A stretch of 64,000 bases of DNA. It comes from a virus. Shown in pieces: positions 7,858 to 29,085 of the stretch; position 1 is the first letter of the stretch, and the number at the start of each line of letters is the position of its first letter. The stretch is from positions 186,001 through 250,000 of IMG/VR virus record IMGVR_UViG_3300027708_000012, one strand, 5' to 3'. The translations under genes and the position numbers were made by a program. The notes below the pieces were generated by a model. It made no database searches, was not told the DNA's origin, and worked only from the letters and a program-made list of their open reading frames with translations.

Positions 7858-10733
7858 ACTGTTATCCTGTTATTCTTAAATATTAGATATTTATCGTCGG
7901 TATATCCTGCCGCCGAAGTTATTGTATATCTATCAATTGTGTAATCTATTTTGGTAAAATCAAAACCGCTATGTTTGATATTTAATAAAATAGTATCTGC
8001 TGTTCCAACCTTACAGAAACATAGTGGTATAGCTAGTATGTATCCTAGTTGTTGTTTTTGTCCTGCTGGAATGGACCGCATCCATAGCGGCAAATAGTTT
8101 CTTTCAGTTTTTGCCAATATAGGAGTTCCATCTACAGTATAGCTATTAATAGCTGTGCTAATTCTTTCTTGCCAATTTGTAATACTACTAGGGAAATATG
8201 TATTAGGCTCGGGCGTATTGGTTTGATATCCTGTGCTGTCTACTGTGATATTATAATCAGGCCGATTAACAAACGGAGCATTAACTTTTAAAGAGTCTAA
8301 TTCAAATTGTTCAAAAGTTGTAGGATTTCTTACTTGCTCGAACGTGTGCGGATCTAATACAATTTTTCCATGTTCGTCTAGTACTTTATGAACTTCAAAT
8401 CCTTTTTGCCAAATTGAGTTGCTTATATCTGCAGTAATGTTTTCTGAAGAATTATTGGACCTAATTGATAATGGTAAATGTTTTCCATTAGGTTCTAGAG
8501 GATCAACCATTTGTATATAAACTACTTCATATACTGATTCATTAGATACTGGATCTACAGCTATTGATTTTTGTATACTTTTAAATTGAAATCGTTTACG
8601 CTTAGTGTTTAAGCCCATAGCCCCAACAATAGATGCAGCTGATTGCGCTTCTATTCCAGCATATACCAACATTGTTAGTGATGTCTGCATACCAAAATTT
8701 GTATCTGTTGGTCTGTATATACTTGATGGTGTAAATACGGTTGGATTATTAATAAAACTTTTAAATAAATCTCTTTGTTCAGGAATCAAATATGGTCTTA
8801 CTGTGATGTTGTTATAAACAATATCGTTAGGGCTACTAATTGTAATTGTAAATTCTTTAGTAATTGCACTGTACCCATATTGATCTGCAGACTCGACACT
8901 GAATGTATAGGTTCTATCTACTGTGGTAGTATTTCTATCAAATGTAGTAGTTCTAGAATCAAATGTTATTAGTCCTAGTGTATCTGTATTTGCATTATAA
9001 AATTGATTCGGTATGCCAACTAGCTCGCCATCTAATTTTAAATGTATTCCTGGCGGCAAACTTCCTTTAACTACTGTATACGTAACTTTTGCACCTGCCA
9101 CAGATGTTTCAGCCAATAGACGAAGTGTGCAAATATAATCTGCAGGAATAGTTCCTAAATTACGTGGACTAATCCAAGTAATTTGACTATGGATACTTCC
9201 TAATATAGTTAAATTAAACTCTTTGCTACTACTAACTAATTCTTCACTACTATCGCCGATTCGGGTTGCTGTAATTGTAAATGTAAACTTTTCTGTAACA
9301 CTGGGTTGATATGGAACCATTCCATATAAATCTCCTGTTAGCGGGTCAAAATCAACTCCGGTAGGAAATTTACATAGTGTTCCTATATAAAATGCTGTAT
9401 TATTTGGAATACTAATTAATAGATTAGATGTTAGTGTTAATCTATATCGCGTGTTACTTAATTTATCAACTTGTATTATTTGATATAAATGGTCATACGC
9501 ACCCTCAACATAATTATTAAGAGTAAACCACTGACCAATTTTTGGAGCAACTGACACATTATCTACTGTAACATGATTGCTTGTAATAATATTATCAAGG
9601 CCATTTATTTGATAAGCTACAGCATATGTTTCGTGGTTAGTTGGTTCTTTTCTAAAAGTTACACCGGTATTATCATATAATGCTACAGGTACTGTAAGGT
9701 AATTATTAGATCTAAATGTTCCTAAATTACTATTTGTTAACCACTGGGGGTTTCTTACATAGGTACTATCTGCGGTAAACGCATCGGCTTGACCATCTAA
9801 AATAGTTGCATCGGCTCTGAATTCGTCTGTTCCTGCAACAAATATTTTAAAAATTCGTTGTGCGTTACTAACACCATCTGTTACAGTTACTTTAAACTGA
9901 TAATTTAAACTTAATGAATGATTTATTGATGCCGGGATATTGTAATCAAACATTACGGTATCGTACTGATAGCTATTAAAACTATTAGTATCACCGCTAA
10001 CGTCAGCAACATTCATTAAACTATTAGTTCCAGTTATCTTTGGTATGGGCAAGATATATCCACTGATAAGTCCAGAATTACTTAAAGTTAGCCCTGGCGG
10101 TAAACTTCCATCTCCGCTGGCTATAAAAAAACGTAATTCTCTATTTGTGGCAATACTTAAATCTATAACTTCTAATTGATATTCTATGTAGGTTTGATCT
10201 GTAGTATAAAATTGTTTGTTTGGACCAACAGGCAAATTTCCAGCAGATGTAATAAATGTTGGACGATGATTACTATTGATTGACATAAAGAATGTTCTGT
10301 CCGCAAAACCGGATGCAGTAACATTAACAGAATTGATGTTTTCTGTAGTGCTAACTCCAAATGTTCCGTTGTGATGGTCGGATGTAATATATGTCCCAGC
10401 AGGAATACCAGTTCCTGACAATTTCATACCAACTAAAAATGTTCCAGAAACAACTGTTCTTGGAATAAATGCACCTCCAGAAAAGGTACTATTTTTACTA
10501 CTAGCACTTGCTGACGCTCTTATACAAAATTCAAATTTAGTAAAATACGCAACAATGTACGGGCTACCAAGAATATGATTTCCTTTGATATATAACCCTC
10601 CTGGCAATTTACCAGAGATTACATTATAATTTACTCCCGAATCATTTGTTACCGGCAATGGAATATTTACGGTGCGTTCTTCTGTGAGAACTCCAAAATT
10701 ATAACCCGATTCTTTATTCCAAATTTTTAGCAT
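7854..10733 (-). CDS. Large tail protein with putative Ig-like repeats (959 aa)
   Basis: Several segments carry the GSLPPGLTLSNSGLISG type motif of putative Ig (He_PIG) domains: about residues 50-60 (GKLPGGLYIKGN), 210-225 and 560-575 (GSLPPGIHLKLDGELVGIP). Between them lie strand-rich stretches and Ser/Thr/Asn-rich loops. These domains mediate adhesion in surface proteins and occur in phage tails. The last 250 residues change character (MDPLEPNGKHLPLSIRSNNS) and may be the receptor-proximal or assembly part. No signal peptide, as expected for a virion protein. Confidence 0.8.
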   Translation of the reverse strand: MLKIWNKESGYNFGVLTEERTVNIPLPVTNDSGVNYNVISGKLPGGLYIKGNHILGSPYIVAYFTKFEFCIRASASASSKNSTFSGGAFIPRTVVSGTFLVGMKLSGTGIPAGTYITSDHHNGTFGVSTTENINSVNVTASGFADRTFFMSINSNHRPTFITSAGNLPVGPNKQFYTTDQTYIEYQLEVIDLSIATNRELRFFIASGDGSLPPGLTLSNSGLISGYILPIPKITGTNSLMNVADVSGDTNSFNSYQYDTVMFDYNIPASINHSLSLNYQFKVTVTDGVSNAQRIFKIFVAGTDEFRADATILDGQADAFTADSTYVRNPQWLTNSNLGTFRSNNYLTVPVALYDNTGVTFRKEPTNHETYAVAYQINGLDNIITSNHVTVDNVSVAPKIGQWFTLNNYVEGAYDHLYQIIQVDKLSNTRYRLTLTSNLLISIPNNTAFYIGTLCKFPTGVDFDPLTGDLYGMVPYQPSVTEKFTFTITATRIGDSSEELVSSSKEFNLTILGSIHSQITWISPRNLGTIPADYICTLRLLAETSVAGAKVTYTVVKGSLPPGIHLKLDGELVGIPNQFYNANTDTLGLITFDSRTTTFDRNTTTVDRTYTFSVESADQYGYSAITKEFTITISSPNDIVYNNITVRPYLIPEQRDLFKSFINNPTVFTPSSIYRPTDTNFGMQTSLTMLVYAGIEAQSAASIVGAMGLNTKRKRFQFKSIQKSIAVDPVSNESVYEVVYIQMVDPLEPNGKHLPLSIRSNNSSENITADISNSIWQKGFEVHKVLDEHGKIVLDPHTFEQVRNPTTFEQFELDSLKVNAPFVNRPDYNITVDSTGYQTNTPEPNTYFPSSITNWQERISTAINSYTVDGTPILAKTERNYLPLWMRSIPAGQKQQLGYILAIPLCFCKVGTADTILLNIKHSGFDFTKIDYTIDRYTITSAAGYTDDKYLIFKNNRITV

Positions 10734-10742
10734 GAATGAACC

Positions 10743-11741
10743 TTACTTGATTAAAACAGCAGAAAAAACAGTTCCGGCATTTGCTTGTAAAACTTGTCCT
10801 GAACTAGAACTTGTAAAAGCTGCCAAAGATACATAATCGTTGATACCATTTAGATAAACTGGAAAAGACATTGGTACTGTTCTATTAACATTTGTATTAA
10901 CTTGATTTTCATTTAAATGAACAGAACTAGTATTTTTTAAAATTTTTACATACATTGAACCTGTTCCTAACCCAGATGCAAATGTTACAGAATAAGATAT
11001 ATTATACCAACCTGGCATGTTTGGGCGAAACTTATTATTTGAAAACCAAACGTTTACATCTGACTGTGCAGATAATGTTATAACTGTTTCACTGTTAGTT
11101 GGTATAGTTTGTACTGAAGTTAAACTAGCAGTTGTTACTGTGGTACTAACTGGCACAACTTCGGTACGAGCTAGCTCTCCAAAATCGTAATCGTTTTCTA
11201 GCGGATTATTGAATCCACTAAGAACTCCAGTGCCATTTAAATCGATAGTATAGCCTTTAGGATAATTTTGAAATCCTGTAGGATATGTAATTGTTCCTAG
11301 ATCTAAATCTAAACGATTGCTAGATAGTAGTGTTGATAAAATATTATTTGAGACAGGAAAATCTAAACCATATATCGTACTATGTGTGTCACCGCCGTAG
11401 GTATAATTTCCGTTAAGATTTAAATTACCTGAAAGTTTAGGAGTACTGTCATTTTCTAATTTTGTAACTGATGATAAATGTATATGATTACTATTACTTG
11501 TATCTACAATTATAGTGGTATCAGTTGTTATTGTTTTAAATTCTAAATTTAAATTAGATGTATTTTTTCCAGTAAGTATGGCCGCGCCATTTCCAAGATT
11601 AGTTCCATTAAGTACGGCACCTTCATCAAATAAGGTTTTGAAATTATCATTAACTTTAAGAAATGCCGTACGTAAATCATCTCCAGTACCGTCGTTTGGA
11701 TAAGTTCCTAACTTTATTTCTTTTAATGTTGGTATTGTCAT
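10743..11741 (-). CDS. Tail fibre with C1q/TNF-like C-terminal domain (332 aa)
   Basis: The N-terminus has the shared module GTYPNDGTGDDLRTAFLKVN followed by DNFKTLF. The middle is beta-rich with Asn-rich turns. Residues 205-332 look like a C1q/TNF-type jelly-roll: SETVITLSAQSDVNVWFSNN, then FRPNMPGWYNISYSVTF and a closing GQVLQANAGTVFSAVLIK strand. Such trimeric heads bind receptors in several phage fibres. A 75-nt gap with a late-type promoter element separates it from the upstream 1054-aa gene, so it may start its own transcript. Confidence 0.8.
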   Translation of the reverse strand: MTIPTLKEIKLGTYPNDGTGDDLRTAFLKVNDNFKTLFDEGAVLNGTNLGNGAAILTGKNTSNLNLEFKTITTDTTIIVDTSNSNHIHLSSVTKLENDSTPKLSGNLNLNGNYTYGGDTHSTIYGLDFPVSNNILSTLLSSNRLDLDLGTITYPTGFQNYPKGYTIDLNGTGVLSGFNNPLENDYDFGELARTEVVPVSTTVTTASLTSVQTIPTNSETVITLSAQSDVNVWFSNNKFRPNMPGWYNISYSVTFASGLGTGSMYVKILKNTSSVHLNENQVNTNVNRTVPMSFPVYLNGINDYVSLAAFTSSSSGQVLQANAGTVFSAVLIK

Positions 11742-11759
11742 AATCCGCTCTCTTTAGTA

Positions 11760-11767
11760 TATTTACC
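11760..11767 (-). promoter_or_regulatory. Candidate late-type promoter element (GGTAAATA)
   Basis: Minus strand reads GGTAAATATACTAAAGAGAG before the ATG at 11741. It shares TAAATA and the AAAGAGAG ribosome-binding segment with the leader of the fibre gene at 32467. It lies in a 75-nt gap between fibre genes. Confidence 0.4.
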
Positions 11768-11816
11768 CGTTTTTAAACATTGAATCTGTTGCGTAACGCT
11801 GTGTAGTTTTGTCTCA

Positions 11817-14800
11817 TTATACCAATCTCTCAATTGAAATCATATTGTTGTTGTAAGCGCCACCAATCATCACAGTAATGCGATAGGCTTTGGTGTAGGC
11901 GTAATTCAGTACATAGGTTGCAACGTCACCTTCGCCGGGAAAGTTCCATGAAAAAATTGATGCGCTTGGGGCTGTTGTCATTGAAAAACCAGCAGATGCT
12001 CCGCCAGAACCGACACCCGAGCCATAAGTACCACCTATATAACAAGTTGCTGTTCCGGATACTGTGGCCAAACTCAATCCACGCTGACCGCCGGTTGTCA
12101 CTGTGGCTTTGATATTGTCCATTGTGACAAATGTACCAGCATTGACAAAAGCACTTACACGATTGTTTAGCAGTGTTCCTACACCGGCCGCTGCTTGTGA
12201 AAGATCAATATAAGCGCCGCGAGTTGTGCCACCAGCTTCAAAGAATCTAATTCTATCGATATACTGGTCAATAACAACTTGACTGCCGCTTAGACTAGAA
12301 TTTGGTGATTTTGCTAGATCGACTTCTCCACCTTCGTCACCACTGGCATTTGTTGATACCAAAATACTGCCAGTGGCATTACCAGCAGGTCCTTGTGGGC
12401 CTGTAGCGCCTGTGTCGCCTTTATCGCCTTTTGGTCCTGTAGTTAAAGTTGGTTTGTTAGTCAAGTCATCGTAATTGCCACTGAATGGAGCGGCTACACT
12501 GATAGTACCATCCAATGTCACACTGATATTAGAGCCAACCTTAACACCGCCTAATACACTTGATGTAGCTGCTGGTAGTGTGTATGTGGTGCCACCATAT
12601 GTGCTACCATCACTATTTTTAATAACACCGCTTGCGGGCAATGTCAAATTACCACCCACGCCAAAGATCCAACCTCGTGAATTGTCCACATCTGTCATTA
12701 TCACTATGTCAGCATTGTCTGATTTGAGTGAGAATGCACCCCAGGTTTGTGTTCTAATAATACTTTGATCCGGCAACTTTGTTGTACCATCTGTGCCAAA
12801 GGTCCAAGTTTCTTGACCAGCTTTTAATACCAAATCTTCACTGTTAGAAATATCTCCAGCAACAGTTAGTCCAAATGGCAAGTATGTTTGTCCGCTACCA
12901 GCATCAAAACTCCAGTGTTTCCCATTAAGGTCCACATTAAAATCAGTGTCGCCAGTTGCAAAAAATCCACCACTACTACCGGATATGTTTATGGCGGAAG
13001 TTTCTGGTAATGTTAGCGAGCCATCTGTGCCAAAGGTCCATGTTTTCTTGCCACCGCCAATATTATCAGTAAATGAATTTAATTCAAATCCGCCAACTGC
13101 GTCGGCCTGGAATATTCCATCTCCGTATATATTAGTGCCATTGGGCAGGCTCAGTGTGCCATCTGTGCCAAACTCCCAGTAGTTTCCAACTTCAGTGTCT
13201 ATGTTGCCTGTAAAAATGTTCAAACCGTTGCCGGCTATAACACCACCTGGTGGCATGATAAATCTGCCAACTGTATCGGTATCAAACACAAAGGTATGAC
13301 CTTTAGATTCAATATTGACATTGTTAGTGGCAAACAGGTTAAGATTACCAGAGGCTGATTTAATAGTTGAGTCGGCTGGTACGGTCAAAGTGCCATCAGT
13401 TCCAAAAGTCCAATCGTTACTATTAGATGTAAGTTTAATAGCGTTGAGTGAATTGATAGTTGAAGGACTTACAGGAGGCGCACTACACTCGACATTTGCG
13501 GTCCATCCAGCAAAGCCAGGATATTCTACATTGTTTAATACAATAGTAAGAGTATATCCAGCTATGCCGTGAGCGGTTTCAGTAAAGGTATAAGTATCAC
13601 CAGTTTTATAACCTGGATTGTTTTGTATAGGGAATATCTGTGCCACTGTGGTGGATACCACATCATGGGCATCTGCGGTAAAGGTCACATCCAAGGTCCA
13701 AGCATCGCCGCCATATGGTCCAATGTCTGGTGCAAACCCGTACACTGGCAACAGTACCGCAGAAAATGTTTTGCTCCATGTTTTGGTCGGAACTGTTAAT
13801 GAGCCGTTATTATCAAATGTCCAAGTGTAAGCAGTATCAAGCGCATTAGTTGTTAGTTCAACATTATATCCAATCCTAACATTTGTCTTTGGTCCATTGC
13901 CTACAACATCTAAACTGTATAAATTCAAAGTGCTTTCCGAAGAGGAAATGCTGGCCCAGTTATATCCTTCCCAGTTGAAATTGATAGCACCGTTACCACC
14001 AAGACTGCCGTCTGGCATTGTCAATACACCATCTGTGCCAAAGGTCCACGCCTGATAAGAACCTGTGTTATCAAAGCGAGTATTGATTAAAAAATCTGTT
14101 CCGTTTGGACCAAAGATACCAGCAGAGCCTTCTAGAGATCCAATCAATGTACCATTAGGGAATGTTAGATAACCATCTGTGCCAAAGGTCCAAATGCTTG
14201 GATCCATAACATCATTGGAATTTAGTGTTGCTATTTCTACAGTAGCATCTGTTTGAGTTGGTTGTAGTCTAGTGTTATTGCTATAAGCACCTATTTCAAA
14301 ATTGCCGTTGAGAGTTAGTCTATCGTTAGAATTACCAATAACAAGCCCTCCCGGCAATGTTGTAGTACCATCTGTGCCAAAAGTCCAAAAATTTTGATTA
14401 CTGTTAATTCTTATAGGGCTAGCACTTTGTAGTAATGCTCCAAGACCATCCGATCCGTTAGGAAGGTTTAGGTATCCATCTACGCCGAGACTTACTGTAT
14501 AATCACCATTTACTAAGGTTGATCCATTTCCAACACTAGGTGTATTCCAACTCAATGTGCCTGTACCATTGTTGTACAAGTAACCAGCTGTGCTGGTAGG
14601 TAACACAGCAAAGTTAGGTGCATTTGTGATGTTGTTCCATGTTAAGGAAGTACTGGTAATATAATTGGCATCGTTGGTAAAAGTACTCACATTGGTGGGC
14701 TTGTTTTTAATATAGTCAATGTGTGTTGAATCAGTTTCATTCCAATCAGCTTGTGTTTGATTGGGAATACTGATAACACCATTTAAGTCCACATTGATAT

Positions 14801-14981
14801 TTGTACCAACAGTAACACCGCCCAATCTGCTATTGCTAGCCGGAGGAAGTATGTAACCAATGCTACCAGCTTGCGCACCCTCTACAGTCCACTTCTCTCC
14901 ATCCCAGGTGTAGGTAATTCCGTTTTGTGCAAAAAAAGTTTGCCCTTGGTATGTAGGTGTTGGAAAACTTAGTATAGTCAT
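11817..14981 (-). CDS. Long tail fibre with WTFGTDG repeats and collagen-like segment (1054 aa)
   Basis: The protein starts with a fibre-type module (QGQTFFAQNGITYTWDGEKW). About ten copies of a short beta unit, W-T-F-G-T-D-G followed by x-L-T-x-P-x-G, are spaced irregularly between about residues 165 and 785; each is probably one strand pair of a trimeric stalk. A collagen-like GPKGDKGDTGATGPQGPAG lies near residue 850. The final 170 residues form a distinct beta-rich head. At DNA level the repeats are almost identical (CCATCTGTGCCAAAGGTCCA on the plus strand), which favours recombination or copy-number change. Confidence 0.85.
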   Translation of the reverse strand: MTILSFPTPTYQGQTFFAQNGITYTWDGEKWTVEGAQAGSIGYILPPASNSRLGGVTVGTNINVDLNGVISIPNQTQADWNETDSTHIDYIKNKPTNVSTFTNDANYITSTSLTWNNITNAPNFAVLPTSTAGYLYNNGTGTLSWNTPSVGNGSTLVNGDYTVSLGVDGYLNLPNGSDGLGALLQSASPIRINSNQNFWTFGTDGTTTLPGGLVIGNSNDRLTLNGNFEIGAYSNNTRLQPTQTDATVEIATLNSNDVMDPSIWTFGTDGYLTFPNGTLIGSLEGSAGIFGPNGTDFLINTRFDNTGSYQAWTFGTDGVLTMPDGSLGGNGAINFNWEGYNWASISSSESTLNLYSLDVVGNGPKTNVRIGYNVELTTNALDTAYTWTFDNNGSLTVPTKTWSKTFSAVLLPVYGFAPDIGPYGGDAWTLDVTFTADAHDVVSTTVAQIFPIQNNPGYKTGDTYTFTETAHGIAGYTLTIVLNNVEYPGFAGWTANVECSAPPVSPSTINSLNAIKLTSNSNDWTFGTDGTLTVPADSTIKSASGNLNLFATNNVNIESKGHTFVFDTDTVGRFIMPPGGVIAGNGLNIFTGNIDTEVGNYWEFGTDGTLSLPNGTNIYGDGIFQADAVGGFELNSFTDNIGGGKKTWTFGTDGSLTLPETSAINISGSSGGFFATGDTDFNVDLNGKHWSFDAGSGQTYLPFGLTVAGDISNSEDLVLKAGQETWTFGTDGTTKLPDQSIIRTQTWGAFSLKSDNADIVIMTDVDNSRGWIFGVGGNLTLPASGVIKNSDGSTYGGTTYTLPAATSSVLGGVKVGSNISVTLDGTISVAAPFSGNYDDLTNKPTLTTGPKGDKGDTGATGPQGPAGNATGSILVSTNASGDEGGEVDLAKSPNSSLSGSQVVIDQYIDRIRFFEAGGTTRGAYIDLSQAAAGVGTLLNNRVSAFVNAGTFVTMDNIKATVTTGGQRGLSLATVSGTATCYIGGTYGSGVGSGGASAGFSMTTAPSASIFSWNFPGEGDVATYVLNYAYTKAYRITVMIGGAYNNNMISIERLV

Positions 14982-14993
14982 TATAGGTCCTTA

Positions 14994-15505
14994 TTACCAA
15001 TTATTGTTATTATCAAATGCTATTCTGCGCCAAATTGGTGTGCCCAGGCCTTGCCAAGTTGCTGTACAGAAATAATAATAGTTGTCATCTGCACTCCATT
15101 CGCCTTGTGTATCGCCACTAGCACCTTCTGCATGCTCGGGAGGAATTGCCTTCCATTGGCTTAGAGGAGGACTAGCTTCGACCCAGTGATTTTGATAGTA
15201 CACAAATAACCTACCACTTTGATCATCATACCATATATTATTTTGACTAGGATTACCAGGAGGACTAGCATCTAATGTAATTACAGCATTACCAAACGCA
15301 TCAGGAATCAGTAAGTAACCAGTTCCCGATCCGTTAACAGCTAATAATTTATTAGCGTCCCCTATTCCAGGAGCTGGCACTACACCAGTTCCTAAACTGG
15401 CGTATAACTCATCAAAGTTATTATTGCATTTTATAAAAGCGGTTCGTATAGCATCCCCGGCTTTGTCATTTGCACTTGCACCAACTAGTATATTTTGTTT
15501 AGACA

Positions 15506-15506
<1 letters not shown>
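14994..15506 (-). CDS. Short tail-fibre-like protein (170 aa)
   Basis: It starts with the shared fibre module: MSKQNILVGASANDKAGDAI followed by RTAFIKCNNNFDELYASLG. The centre has SPPGNPSQNNIWYDDQSGRL, a Gly/Pro-rich turn as in phage fibre caps, and the C-terminus is Trp/Tyr-rich (DDNYYYFCTATWQGLG), suggesting a carbohydrate-facing surface. It shares one base with the stop of the 4009-codon gene upstream. Likely a small adhesin or a fibre connector. Confidence 0.7.
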
Positions 15507-27535
<12,029 letters not shown>

Positions 27536-27539
27536 TTAT

Positions 27540-27866
27540 TTAAACTCCAAAGCTAGAACCACATCCGCAAGTTGTAGTTGCGTTAGGATTCTTTATGCTG
27601 AATGTGCTACCCATTAATTCTTCTTTATAGTCTATTTCTGCACCTGTGAGGTATTGCATGCTCATTGCATCTACAAGTACTTTAAAACTGCCTGTTAGCG
27701 GAATTTCAAAATCGTCTTCATTTACTATTTCGTCAAAAGTGAATCCGTAACTAAATCCACTACACCCGCCGCCTTGGACAAATGTACGTAAAAATAAATT
27801 GGGATTGTTTTCTTCTGCTAAAAGATCTAGTATTTTTAGCTTGGCTGAATTGGAAATAGTGATCAT
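27540..27866 (-). CDS. A-type Fe-S carrier protein (IscA/ErpA/SufA family)
   Basis: A 108-aa HesB/IscA-type protein that holds Fe-S clusters for transfer to targets. The three ligand cysteines are present: C35 in [12 protein letters not shown] and C100/C102 in the C-terminal CGCGSSFGV. The ATG at 27864-27866 is chosen over the upstream ATG at 27893 because GAGGGCAATC precedes it and a GATAAATACTC promoter element lies between the two. It may help load the phage radical-SAM and Rieske proteins in this window, though that link is inference. Confidence 0.93.
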   Translation of the reverse strand: MITISNSAKLKILDLLAEENNPNLFLRTFVQGGGCSGFSYGFTFDEIVNEDDFEIPLTGSFKVLVDAMSMQYLTGAEIDYKEELMGSTFSIKNPNATTTCGCGSSFGV

Positions 27867-27883
27867 GATTGCCCTCGATAGAG

Positions 27884-27891
27884 TATTTATC
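27884..27891 (-). promoter_or_regulatory. T4-late-like promoter element GATAAATA
   Basis: Minus strand GATAAATACTC at 27881-27891, 18 nt before the Fe-S carrier start at 27866 with GAGGG in between. The same GATAAATACTC occurs before the fibre gene at 32467. It matches the TATAAATA late-promoter consensus of T4 at 7 of 8 positions. Confidence 0.6.
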
Positions 27892-27921
27892 AAAAGATTT
27901 TTATAATCTTAATGTAAATAC

Positions 27922-28212
27922 ATGATGTTCATAGGCACTGAATTTCGTCAAACACAACACGTGAGAACTAGTAAACGTGGTAAACATCACACTTATAGTC
28001 GTAATAAGACTGTATTGGTACTTCAGTGTGATTGTTGCGGAGAAGTGTTTAACCGAGATAAAGGATCTATGGATCCTAATCGATTAACAAATAATGTTTA
28101 CCATGTATGCAGCAAATGCGATATTAAAAAATTTGCACAAAGTAAAGGCGTTGAAAGTAGGAATGTATGGAGTATTCCTGCCAGTAGCCTTAAGACCGTA
28201 GACCAACTCTAG
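27922..28212 (+). CDS. Small zinc-finger-like protein (96 aa)
   Basis: It has two CxxC pairs, CDCCGEVF and HVCSKC, that should bind one zinc (treble-clef or ribbon type), after a basic N-terminus (VRTSKRGKHHTYSRNKT). This pattern suggests nucleic-acid binding. A second ATG follows at once (27925), so the exact start is uncertain. It overlaps the SOD-like gene convergently by 23 bases. Related small proteins occur in T4-like marine phages as far as I recall; function unknown. Confidence 0.75.
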   Translation: MMFIGTEFRQTQHVRTSKRGKHHTYSRNKTVLVLQCDCCGEVFNRDKGSMDPNRLTNNVYHVCSKCDIKKFAQSKGVESRNVWSIPASSLKTVDQL

Positions 28213-28750
28213 AGCTGACAATATTCCAGTTGATAATTTTCCATTGGTTATTTAGGTAGCTTTTTTTATCAGCCTGGTAATCTAATGCCCAGGCATGTTC
28301 CCACCAATCAATTAACAATACAATATCTAGTTTTATTTGATGATTTTTAATTGTTTTGATAGTACCATCACTTGCCAAATATATCCAACCGCTACCTTGT
28401 ATTTTCATTGCTTCTTTTTGGAAATCATCCTTGAATTTATCAAAACTTTTAAAATATTTGTTGATAAAATTTTCAGCAATATTTGTGGGTTGATTGGATG
28501 CCTGTGGTGCTTGGTATTGTGTGAACAAAATATGGTGTAAAAACGCACCCGCTTCATTGAAGTCTGCATCGCCTTCGCCGTTGTTAAAACGGTCAACATA
28601 GCCCTTGTACAGTTTTCCATAATGATATTTCATAGTATCTTCGGATATAGCAGGCTCCAATTCGTCCTTTTTGTAGGGAAGAATTGCTTGCTCTAGTGTC
28701 TTAGGAGCATGGCCTTCATTTAAACTAACATAACGAATAAAGTTGTACAT
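28190..28750 (-). CDS. Fe/Mn superoxide dismutase-like protein
   Basis: A 186-aa protein matching the Fe/Mn SOD pattern. LPYKKDELEPAISEDTMKYH carries the first ligand His43; FLHHILF gives His73; IDWWEHAWALDYQ gives Asp148 and His152 in the D-W-W-E-H order. GSGWIYLASDG and YLNNQWKIINW are also family segments. All four metal ligands are in place, so activity is plausible. The loop around the second ligand is shortened compared with host SodB. No signal peptide, so cytoplasmic. It could protect infected cells from superoxide; a structural role is an alternative. Confidence 0.85.
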   Translation of the reverse strand: MYNFIRYVSLNEGHAPKTLEQAILPYKKDELEPAISEDTMKYHYGKLYKGYVDRFNNGEGDADFNEAGAFLHHILFTQYQAPQASNQPTNIAENFINKYFKSFDKFKDDFQKEAMKIQGSGWIYLASDGTIKTIKNHQIKLDIVLLIDWWEHAWALDYQADKKSYLNNQWKIINWNIVSSRVGLRS

Positions 28751-28755
28751 AATGA

Positions 28756-28763
28756 TATTTATC
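28756..28763 (-). promoter_or_regulatory. T4-late-like element GATAAATA near SOD-like gene start
   Basis: Minus strand CTGATAAATATC lies only 5 nt before the ATG at 28750, which is very close for a promoter with a leader. It overlaps head-to-head with the plus-strand TATAAATA at 28766-28773. It may be chance or drive a near-leaderless transcript. Confidence 0.3.
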
Positions 28764-28765
28764 AG

Positions 28766-28773
28766 TATAAATA
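28766..28773 (+). promoter_or_regulatory. T4-late-like promoter TATAAATA for the H1-like gene
   Basis: A perfect TATAAATA lies 21 nt before the ATG at 28795, with AAGGAGGAAC as ribosome-binding site between. The spacing matches T4 late promoters. Confidence 0.7.
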
Positions 28774-28794
28774 ATCCACAAGGAGGAACATATT

Positions 28795-29085
28795 ATGTTC
28801 AAAAAAATCAAAGAGTTTTTCGTAGGAAAACCAAAAGAAGTTGCTGTTGAAGCACCTTATAAAACTGAATCTGCCAATGAATCAGTTTTAACAGTTGTGC
28901 CAGCAGGTACTGAGGCTTCTGTTGCTGCTCCAACGCAAGTTGCTCCAGTTACTCTAGCTGTAGAAGGTGCCGGTGCAGTCGAAGCTCCAGCTGAAAAGCC
29001 AGTTAAAGCCAAAAAGACACCAGCAGCTAAAAAAGCACCTGCGGCTAAGAAGCCACGTGCGCCTAAAAAGCCTAAAGCAGAGTAA
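28795..29085 (+). CDS. Histone H1-like Lys/Ala/Pro-rich protein (96 aa)
   Basis: The N-terminus is a short folded-looking stretch (MFKKIKEFFVGKPKEVAVEA), the middle is Ala/Val-rich, and residues 66-96 are a very basic tail of KKTPAAKKAPAAKKPRAPKK type, like the C-terminal tail of histone H1 and bacterial H1-like proteins. It probably binds DNA, in the virion or during late packaging. It has its own late-type promoter and strong Shine-Dalgarno, so high late expression is likely. Confidence 0.82.
   Translation: MFKKIKEFFVGKPKEVAVEAPYKTESANESVLTVVPAGTEASVAAPTQVAPVTLAVEGAGAVEAPAEKPVKAKKTPAAKKAPAAKKPRAPKKPKAE

Noticed and set aside
11817-14981. Repeats in the fibre gene as a possible CRISPR-like array
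   Set aside because: Spacing is irregular, repeats are in frame and encode WTFGTDG; no spacers of equal length and no cas genes.
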